From Pseudo-nitzschia pungens (lineage: Eukaryota; Bacillariophyta; Bacillariophyceae; Bacillariales; Bacillariaceae): 64,000 nt of DNA. The first letter of the stretch is position 1. Each line of letters begins with the position of its first letter. Location of the stretch: assembly GCA_037355855.1 (NCBI GenBank), contig CM074763.1:620001-684000 (forward strand), written 5' to 3'. Shown here piece by piece: positions 56,977 through 64,000 of the stretch. A program made the translations under genes and the position numbers. The notes beneath the pieces were generated by a model. The model was not told the origin of the DNA. It was given only the letters and a program-made list of their open reading frames with translations, and ran no database searches.

Positions 56977-58332
56977 ATGGCCCGATCGCAGGAAAAAAAG
57001 GCTGTAACGATCAAGGTAGAGAAATCGACGGACGCGAACAACCCCATCGTGGTTTCCTTCCCGGGAGGTCTGCCCGAATCGGTAGAGAACGAAAACGTAA
57101 AGGCGCCGCAGTTTGTTTGGCAGACGGGTGGCGGCGGCGGCGGCGGCAGCAGTGCCAACAAGAGAGGTCGGAGTGTTGTGGGGTACGACCGACACTGCGT
57201 GTATTCGGCTTCCGCTCGCGGTTTCCTCTACGACGATCGTCGAACGAAAATTTGCGTGGGCGTCTACGACAAAAAGCGCGGAACAGTCGTGCTCCGGGAA
57301 GCTGCCACCAAGGGCACCGTCTTTTCCCTGAAGCAGACGGTCCCTTCCTACATCCAAAAGAATGGAAGGGTGGAATCGGACCCGTCCGACGGGACCGTCG
57401 GGCCGAACATTTTCGAGGATTTTGGCAGCCAAAAGAAACGCAGGGTCCTCAAATCGCAAGCCGCCAACAGGGTTGACATCAACCACGTCGTTGGCGCGGG
57501 TGGCGATAGCGCCGTCGTGAGTCAAATCATGCAGGGCAAGGCGATGAGCGAGAGCAACAAACAGGCTATCGCGGATAGCAAGCTTGCCGATACAGAACGG
57601 AAGACCGCGAACGATGTTGCTCTCGAGGAAGCAAGGAGGCAGTTAATACCGGAGTACGACGAGAACGCCTCCGAGCCCAGCAGGGTTTACAGCGCAAAGA
57701 ATATCGCCGGTGACAAGGCATGGGACAGAATCCATCGGAAGGTCACAGCTTGTCTCCACGCGGATGATCCGATCACCGAAGTTATCGGAAGCATTTTCGA
57801 AAAGGATTGGTACGATTTCGTTCTCAAACTCGTCCGCGAGGTCAATCCCGACAACAAAAGTGCTGCGTTCCGCATCAGCTGCGCTATACTTGCCAACTGG
57901 ATGGTGAAATTCTACATCATGAAGAAGAATAGAAGATCAATCGAGGCCGTCAACGACACCAAGGGTTCTCACTTTGGTATCCCAATCGAAGTCGTGACAC
58001 GATGCCTGGAATTGTTCGCAACACCTCTCCCGACTGCCAAAGTAGATCCCGAAACGGGACAAAAAGTTCCCAGTTATGTCATGTCGAAGCAAAACAAGGA
58101 AAAGATGGTCGTGCACATTCTTTTGCTCTACATGATTGCGGGTGGACCCTCGATGAAGATTGCAGACATCGGAAGCGTTGCGGAATCCCTGAAAGTACCG
58201 GTCGAGGATTGCAGCAACTTTTTGAAATATGCGGGTTGCACCATCGCAAGAAAGGGGAGAACCATGAGCGCAACACTGAAAACGCCTCTCACATTCCCAA
58301 GAGCAGGTCGTCGTGCAAAGCGTAAAAAATAA
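56977..58332 (+). CDS. RPA49: RNA polymerase I subunit RPA49
   Basis: An intact 451-residue single-exon protein beginning MARSQEKKAVTIKVEKSTDA. The N-terminal dimerisation part (YDDRRTKICVGVYDKKRGTV, then VVLREAATKGTVFSLKQTV) is followed by the linker PNIFEDFGSQKKRRVLKSQA and ANRVDINHVVG, a hallmark of A49/POLR1E. The C-terminal tandem winged helix contains SQIMQGKAMSESNKQAIADS, LIPEYDENASEP and VVHILLLYMIAGGPSMKIAD. The tail is lysine/arginine-rich (GRRAKRKK). It supports Pol I elongation and initiation on rDNA in the nucleolus. A poly-Gly run (about residues 50-57) is a local oddity. Confidence 0.82.
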   Translation: MARSQEKKAVTIKVEKSTDANNPIVVSFPGGLPESVENENVKAPQFVWQTGGGGGGGSSANKRGRSVVGYDRHCVYSASARGFLYDDRRTKICVGVYDKKRGTVVLREAATKGTVFSLKQTVPSYIQKNGRVESDPSDGTVGPNIFEDFGSQKKRRVLKSQAANRVDINHVVGAGGDSAVVSQIMQGKAMSESNKQAIADSKLADTERKTANDVALEEARRQLIPEYDENASEPSRVYSAKNIAGDKAWDRIHRKVTACLHADDPITEVIGSIFEKDWYDFVLKLVREVNPDNKSAAFRISCAILANWMVKFYIMKKNRRSIEAVNDTKGSHFGIPIEVVTRCLELFATPLPTAKVDPETGQKVPSYVMSKQNKEKMVVHILLLYMIAGGPSMKIADIGSVAESLKVPVEDCSNFLKYAGCTIARKGRTMSATLKTPLTFPRAGRRAKRKK

Positions 58333-58727
58333 GAGCTCGCCTTGCAGCACGAGTGGCTTACTTTCGTTTTCTACACGCAATCGAAAGACGAAGACTTGCG
58401 AACGAACGAACGAACGAAGTGCCACCGACCCAATTCCGTTTGTGGGCTAAAGAAATCGTAAGGAAGACTCGTTTGTGGATTTATCATATTTTTTAGAACA
58501 CAAGCAACCCATCTTCGTTCGTCTCTCAAGATAGTGATGCGTTGTTTTTAGTTCGTGGACATTTCTCTCGCCTTTAAAACTTGGATGTCGTCTATTTTAT
58601 TAGTAGTAGAATGGTGTACTTGAGTTTTAATATTGTGATGTTAGAATTGAAGAATGTTAATGCCTTGCATAACCGTTGCGTTTTCTTTCGTTCAGTTTGC
58701 CTTTTTTTGTCTATTGCATTTGCATCC
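58333..58727. other. Convergent spacer
   Basis: Contains a (GAAC)n run at about 58398-58420 just past the RPA49 stop. It presumably holds both 3' UTRs, and no other feature was seen. Confidence 0.5.
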
Positions 58728-60170
58728 CTATTTCTTACCCCCTTGGTTCCCACCTTCTTGCTGCATGGGGAAGTGGCTTGGAGCTTCCCCGGAATCCTTT
58801 GGGCTGCCTTCAGTTCCTTGATTCCCTTTGTTTGAGGCGCCCGTCGGTGCAGCTTCTGACCCAACTACACCACTTAATCTTGGAGCAGCAGGTGAGGTAG
58901 TATGAGGGGCTCCACCGTGCCTCGGAGGAAGGGGCGGCGGTGGATAATGATGATAATACGGATGATGAGGTGGCATGTGCGCAGCGCGTTGATGTGGTGG
59001 TTGATGCTGGTGAGGATACATATAAGCGGCGCCTTCTGGAGGCCCGGTCGGAGGACGGCCTTGCGCATGCGGCGGCGGGTGGTACGGATACCCTCCGGCA
59101 CCGGGCGACGCATGCTGGTATGGCTGTGCTGCGGGTTGCGATGGGTGGTGTGCATAAGGTGGGGGGGGAGGATGGCCCGACGTTGCTTGGTTGTACGGAC
59201 CTGCTGGCCATTGACTCTGAGACGTCGGTTGTTGGCTCGGCATTGTGCCCATGGATTGCATCATCTGCACCTGTTGCAGTGCAGCTGAAATTAATTTCTA
59301 GAGGGGAAAAACAATATTGTGCAATGAGTAAGGAATTGACGACCAAGTCTTTCCAGAACTCTTCTCAAAACGAAATCAAGTGGGGACATACCTCTTTCCC
59401 GTGCTGTTGAAATTTTCGTTGTATGGTTGAGTACCAATGGTTTTTGACATCGTTGTCGGAACGTCCTGGTAGTTGCTTTGAGATGTTTGCCCATCTATTC
59501 CCATGGTGCTCGTGCATGGCAATTAGTATCGCCTCTTCGTCGTCAGTCCATTCTCCCTTTTTGAGTTCAGGATCCAGATGGTTAACAAATCTTTCCCTAC
59601 ATTGCTTCCCCTGGCGACCTGGTAGGTGCGCTGCGATCTTTGCCCATTTTCTCCCGTACTGACGTCGTTTTTCTCTCAGTATTGCGTCTTCCTCGGCTGT
59701 CCAGGATCCCTTTCCTTTTATGACAGGTGGATTCGTTATGGTTTGCCACTTTGTGAGGCAATCGATTGCAGTATATCTATTTGAAAAATTCGCGGCTATC
59801 TCGTTCCAACGAGGCGCAGCTGTATTATTGTATTGATTAAGTTGAAAAACAGAGAGAGGAACGGTTCGACGACACGGTTTGTGAGCTGAAACGCAAGTCG
59901 AATTCCGCCAACGAATTCGAACGCACAGAGCGGCGCAGGGGAACAACGAATGCGCAGCAACTTACAATCTTTGTAGTTCTCTACAAGTTTTTTCAATAGA
60001 TCTAAATCGTCCTGAGGCCATTTCGAACTGGATTCTCCCTCTTTCCGAGGGCGTTTCGCTTCCTTCTCCCCTTCCTCTTCGTCGTCGAAGTCTGCGTCTG
60101 CATCGTTTTTTTCCGTTTGCTCCTGAGGTTCGATCTTTTTGTCAACCTCAGTGTTGTCGTTCGTAGATGT

Positions 60171-60205
<35 letters not shown>

Positions 60206-60470
60206 ATGTTGATGTTGATGTTGTTGATTTGGATGGAGCCGAGGGTTCGTCGTCTTTTGTTCGGTTTATTACCATATATCGTTTCAGGCATTGTACCGGC
60301 GTTTTGGACGGGACGTGTTTTGCTATTTCGTCCCAATCTTCCTCGTCTTCGACATCCCCTCCTTCGGCTTCACGATCTCTCTTGTCTTCCAGCACGGCCT
60401 TCAAGAGAGCATCATCTTCCGCAGCCGACCACGAGACCCTCGACTTCCTTTCCTCACTTCTCCTCTTCAT
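58728..60470 (-). CDS. Four-repeat Myb/SANT protein, three exons
   Basis: Exons 60470-59966, 59819-59392 and 59297-58728 (donors GTAAGT and GTATGT) give 500 residues from ATG 60470. Four Myb-type repeats are seen: VSWSAAEDDALLKAVLEDKR...DWDEIAKHVP (about 11-65), SKWPQDDLDLLKKLVENYKD continuing across the splice to WNEIAANFSNR, KGSWTAEEDAILREKRRQYG, and GEWTDDEEAILIAMHEHHGN ending DVKNHWYSTI. The last two are canonical R2/R3, so the protein resembles animal/plant 3R-MYB cell-cycle regulators with an extra N-terminal repeat. An acidic linker with poly-Ala (about 80-150) and a His/Pro/Gln-rich C-terminus look like activation regions. It should be a nuclear DNA-binding protein. Confidence 0.87.
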
Positions 60471-61783
60471 CCTAATCGTCACTATACTCTCGGAACAAAT
60501 ACAATACTCCAGTCCCCCCACACTCTTTTGTTCTTCCCCTAACAAAAGTACCGAGACTGGTACAAACAATCCACAACGTGCTCGTAGATCGATCGAAAGT
60601 TCCCGATGGTAAGTGTATGGTCTGAATGGTTGGTTGGTTCTCAAAGAAGCGTTCACCCGCCCTCGTTGGAGCGAGTGTTTTGTGGAAGGATAAGCGAGAC
60701 GTCTCTTGGTTGGAAGTAGTTGGCGGACTGTGGACTTGAATGAAGTGTAGTCAGTTCACATTTCACAACGCAAACCTGATGTCTGAATCATCGTGCCATT
60801 TAGGAAATGGGCGACCGGGCGGTTATTTTTAGTGCTTCATTTTTCTTAATTACCGTGATAAACGCATCTCCTCGCATTAGAATGCATTAGTATTAAAAGC
60901 GATGAATAATTTCAGGGAATTACTACGAGTTGAATTAGAGCCAGACGACACGCAAATTCTCATTCTTTCCGCCATTATTTTTTGTCCCGCAATACTGTTT
61001 TCGAGACGAACTATTTCGCAAGTACTCCTAATTTTGTTGCGCGCAGCAGAAAAGGTGTTTTTACCAGCCAGTTTTAACGCCCGGCGAGATTTGCAGTTAA
61101 ACTGTATCTCGGGAGATCGCCACAAACATCGCAACACACCGAAAACGGCATGTCGCCAGAACTCTAGTACGTCAACACCGTAAATGTCATACAGTCCACT
61201 ACTTTCACGATTCGGTAAGCGCAGAAAATTCTCGCTAAAGGATGTGCCGCTATGCTCTCTAGGCAAAACAGAGGTTAAATGGCGTTTCGGTCAAAAATCG
61301 CAGTGCTGTTTGAATTGAAATCGAATCCAACAGAATGAGGCATGTTTAAGAATTAAATGAGCCTCAAATAATAAGTCTGCTTTAGAAAATAGAACTCGAG
61401 GTGCATTCGTCCGGTTCGATGAGGGAGGATGATTGCGTCGCTTTCTGGTCCGTAATGTCGTTGGAATGTGAAAGCTGGGTTTTCTTTCCTATCATTCAAA
61501 AGCACACATCAAACGCACACTCCCGATAATCCGATACATTCTTCGGACGCAAACGATACTACCGTATGATAAAATGCAGAGGCAATCGATTGCGCGTTTG
61601 CGCATGCGCTGTAACGACTATTCCCTACAGTGACATTCGTTTTGTTTCTAGTTCCTGTGGCTGCACGTACGATGGCATAGCGATATCACAATCATACTAT
61701 AGCATTGTTTGTATTACGGTGTCAATCAATCAATCAATCAATCACTCAATGAATCAATCGATCGATTGATTGATTTCATTCAT
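60471..61783. other. Intergenic, no gene recognised
   Basis: Separates the Myb gene from the 61784 gene. It ends in (AATC)n repeats (61724-61770) and contains no recognisable gene. Confidence 0.5.
61752..61771. repeat. 20-bp palindrome AATCAATCGATCGATTGATT
   Basis: A perfect inverted repeat within AATC/GATT simple sequence, 13 bp beyond the stop of the 61784 gene, so it lies in that gene's 3' UTR. Confidence 0.8.
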
Positions 61784-62728
61784 TCACTCGGGCCGCTCCG
61801 GAAGCTCGGTGGGAATGTCCGACAGCTTGTGCAGGATCCGGATGACCCCGAGGCCGCCCTTTTCCAGGCTTGCCACCTCGAATCCGTCGACGCCGAGCCA
61901 CTGCAGCGGCCGCTGCAGGTTCATGTCGACGAACCGTCGCAGATCGTCGTAATCGAATCCCGGCGTGACGATGAGCGACCCGGTGTCGGCCTCGTCGACC
62001 GTGCGCAGCTCGACCAGCTCGGACCAGCAAATGGCAAACAACCGGTCGAAGGTCTCGACGGAACCCTTCTCGATGCCCTGGACCACGTGGTAGCGGGAGC
62101 AGACCAGCATCCGGCGGCCCTCCTCGATAAAGTGTAGGTCGTTGTCGTCGTCCTTGGTGGTCTCGTCGACCGGGATGTCCTCGATGAGCGACGTCTGCAT
62201 GGCGTCGAGGAAACGGCCGAGGACGGCAATGTCGTCGGGGTCGGTGGGAATGGGGTTGAGCTTTTTCCACGGGGACGTTGTTTCGCTGAATTCAAAGGGT
62301 TTGTCGTCGTCGTTGTTGTTGTTGTTGTTGCTGCTGCCATCTCGTCCGTTCAAAAAGCTCGTGGCCGGGACCGAGGCGTCCGGCGTCATGGACCGAAAGA
62401 GTGGCTGCCACGGCTCGTTCGACTCGAAGAATTCCCGCATGCCCGACTCCTCGTCGATGAGGTCCCGGATGGGTTCGAGTTCTTTCCGGCCGTACGACTT
62501 GGTGGGGGGCTTTTTGGAATCGGAGGAGGCGTTGTTCTTTCCGAATCCCTTGCCGGCGGCACGGAGCTGCGTGGGGGATTCGGTGTGTTCGAGGTTGCGG
62601 TTGCGGTTGCGGTTGTAGTTGAGGCCGGTTTGGATTGGTTGCAATTGAAACGACAGGGACGGGACAGTCCCCGCCGCTGCCGCCGCCAAGAAAACCCAGA
62701 GGCTCAAAGATCGGTTGGGCCGCACCAT
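61784..62728 (-). CDS. Plastid-targeted conserved protein of unknown function
   Basis: An intact 314-residue single-exon protein. MVRPNRSLSLWVFLAAAAAG then TVPSLSF is a signal peptide with an ASAF-like cleavage site. Asn/Arg-rich linkers follow, then conserved-looking segments YGRKELEPIRDLIDEESGMR, FFESNEPWQPLFRSMTPDAS, ETTSPWKKLNPIPTDPDDIA and SRYHVVQGIEKGSVETFDRL. The end is DLRRFVDMNLQRPLQWLGVD. Codons are GC-rich as in the MenA and RSH genes. No family with known function was recognised. Confidence 0.7.
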   Translation of the reverse strand: MVRPNRSLSLWVFLAAAAAGTVPSLSFQLQPIQTGLNYNRNRNRNLEHTESPTQLRAAGKGFGKNNASSDSKKPPTKSYGRKELEPIRDLIDEESGMREFFESNEPWQPLFRSMTPDASVPATSFLNGRDGSSNNNNNNDDDKPFEFSETTSPWKKLNPIPTDPDDIAVLGRFLDAMQTSLIEDIPVDETTKDDDNDLHFIEEGRRMLVCSRYHVVQGIEKGSVETFDRLFAICWSELVELRTVDEADTGSLIVTPGFDYDDLRRFVDMNLQRPLQWLGVDGFEVASLEKGGLGVIRILHKLSDIPTELPERPE

Positions 62729-63900
62729 CTTGTCGTTTGTGAAAGGTACCGTATGCTGTATGCTGTATGCTGGTATCGGATCGGGTCGGATCGGATCGAA
62801 ACTAAAATGCCGCGGTGTTGCTTTGTTTCCGCGGACTCGTCGATTGATTCGGTGGTACCGTACGATACAATATGCAATTTATTGTGCTCCACCAACAAGA
62901 ACTTTCCGGGGTCAAAAGGCAGAAGGAGCAGGGACAAGATGTGACATGTGACATGCGACATGCGACATTTGATACGGTAGTCGTAAGGTACTCGTACTCG
63001 TACTGCTACCCGGTAACTTCTCGGGACTATGGGTCCGACAGATGCTGCCGTTCTTTCTCATTCGCAGTCGGATGCGCACATCTTGATCTGTGGACCGTGA
63101 CGAGGATCTTTCACTCGCCAAACGTTCTCGCACACACTTCGTAAGATCTTACTTGCACAACGTGTTCTCTTTCACGCGTGACGCATCGTGCGCGAAATCG
63201 CGCGTGATCTGTGATTTCGGAAGTCGGGTCTCATTAGTACTCTTCATATTTATTGTACGTACTATATCTAATGCCACCACATGGTTGTGTATCATTCGTG
63301 GCCTCACAATTTTAATTCATTCGAATGAGTCGTTACTGCATATGTCAAGTTCCGGTAGGTTTTTGAGTCCGCGTGCATCCTGGTAATTACAAGTACTAAG
63401 TTACTTCTACTAGTAATTACCGTATTTTGGTGACCAAGCCGGTACAAGTATGAGAAATCCTGTACTGTAATCCCCTAACCTGCCGGAACTCATAGCCACG
63501 AGTGAGTCAGTTGTAAGGTTACGGTAAGGCTTACACGTACGATGAATGTAATACAATTATTTTGATCAACTCGTGTCCCAGGGTTATTACGAACTCTTAC
63601 CTGTTCATTGTTCACTCCATCAAACCGGACACGAAGCTACCGTAAGGTTTACCAGTACATCATCAAGCCAGTGTCCCGGGGTTCATGACCGTTAGCTGCA
63701 CCGTCCTATTGCCACGGCGATCCAAAGCAGACACTAGATTGCTACTTCGTACTTTCTAACCATCTGCCGGTAACCTTATGAGTGGCATTGAGTTGAGTTT
63801 CTAACCAACCAACCAACCAGCCAAGAACTACACAACCATCACCACATACTCCTACATACCTGCATCGACACATACACACGAACACACGCACACACCTACC
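62729..63900. other. Divergent promoter region with palindromic words
   Basis: Contains GTAAGGT/ACCTTAC and GTACTCGTACTCGTA words (about 62982-63015, 63510-63545, 63640-63655), a CCAAC repeat near 63803-63822 and CACACA-rich sequence just upstream of the 63901 start. No gene was recognised. Confidence 0.5.
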
Positions 63901-64000
63901 ATGAGCGGGAGAGGACGCGGCATCTCGAACGCCCCGGCGTGGATGACGCGCCAGAACCAGAATCAGCTCGGGAGCGGATCCAACGGACCATCGGAGGGTC
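63901..64000 (+). CDS. Start of a gene cut by the window end
   Basis: ATG at 63901 in a good context (CTACCATGAGC) opens a frame reading MSGRGRGISNAPAWMTRQNQ and continuing Ser/Gly-rich to the window end. The APAWMT stretch suggests a diatom RNA-binding or WW/SF1-like low-complexity protein, but 33 residues are too few to assign it. Confidence 0.6.
   Translation, partial: MSGRGRGISNAPAWMTRQNQNQLGSGSNGPSEG

Noticed and set aside
61700..61800. AATC repeat and palindrome as a hairpin terminator or attachment site
   Set aside because: Simple-sequence expansion explains it, and eukaryotic genes do not use such terminators.

Overview
The window looks like nuclear DNA of a diatom or a close stramenopile relative. 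Spliceosomal introns with GT...AG ends (GTAAGT, GTATGT, GTGCGT donors) interrupt several genes. Several proteins begin with a signal peptide followed by an ASAF-like plastid-targeting motif (for example ASAF in the 44903-45940 gene). The gene set is eukaryotic: 26S proteasome, eIF2B, RNA polymerase I, mitoribosome, spliceosome factor. No prokaryotic operons, tRNA, rRNA or CRISPR array were seen. The species cannot be fixed from this sequence alone.

Layout. 0.3-1.3 kb: a decayed Copia retrotransposon. 2.1-3.2 kb: a 7-TM class C GPCR-like gene with broken frame. 4.5-8 kb: a tandem repeat, a small membrane protein, a HAD-like protein and eIF2B alpha. 8.5-12.3 kb: a very long RGG/Arg-Asp-rich low-complexity gene. 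12.6-16.4 kb: mitoribosomal mS35, a small basic protein and a plastid-targeted protein; the first two have duplicated 3' ends. 17.6-20.9 kb: a SPOUT-type RNA methyltransferase and a twin CX9C protein. 20.9-26.3 kb: a gene desert with repeats. 26.3-35.3 kb: Tic22-like protein, a VOC/epimerase-like enzyme, a SPF30-like splicing factor, MenA-like prenyltransferase and proteasome ATPase RPT6. 37-47.8 kb: an unknown acidic gene, a plastid RelA/SpoT homologue, a KRDKMAALAAR-repeat protein with a Med11-like tail, a YkgJ-type Fe-S protein and a probably myristoylated protein. 48-52.9 kb: a six-exon metallo-beta-lactamase plus cyclic-nucleotide-binding protein. 54.9-62.7 kb: a TauE/SafE permease, RPA49, a four-repeat Myb protein and a plastid protein. 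A new gene starts at 63901 and runs off the end.

Most genes are unrelated housekeeping genes. A loose plastid theme joins RSH (ppGpp), the MenA-like prenyltransferase (phylloquinone), Tic22, YkgJ and two unknown targeted proteins.

The most unusual signal is the reading-frame behaviour. Five genes (GPCR, RGG gene, SPOUT methyltransferase, the 37-kb gene, the Med11-like gene) can only be read through by skipping single nucleotides, almost always one extra base (+1), two or three times per gene. About fifteen other genes, including multi-kilobase ones, are intact. Residual insertion errors in the assembly are the obvious null explanation, but the clustering and one-sided direction merit checking against RNA and protein data.
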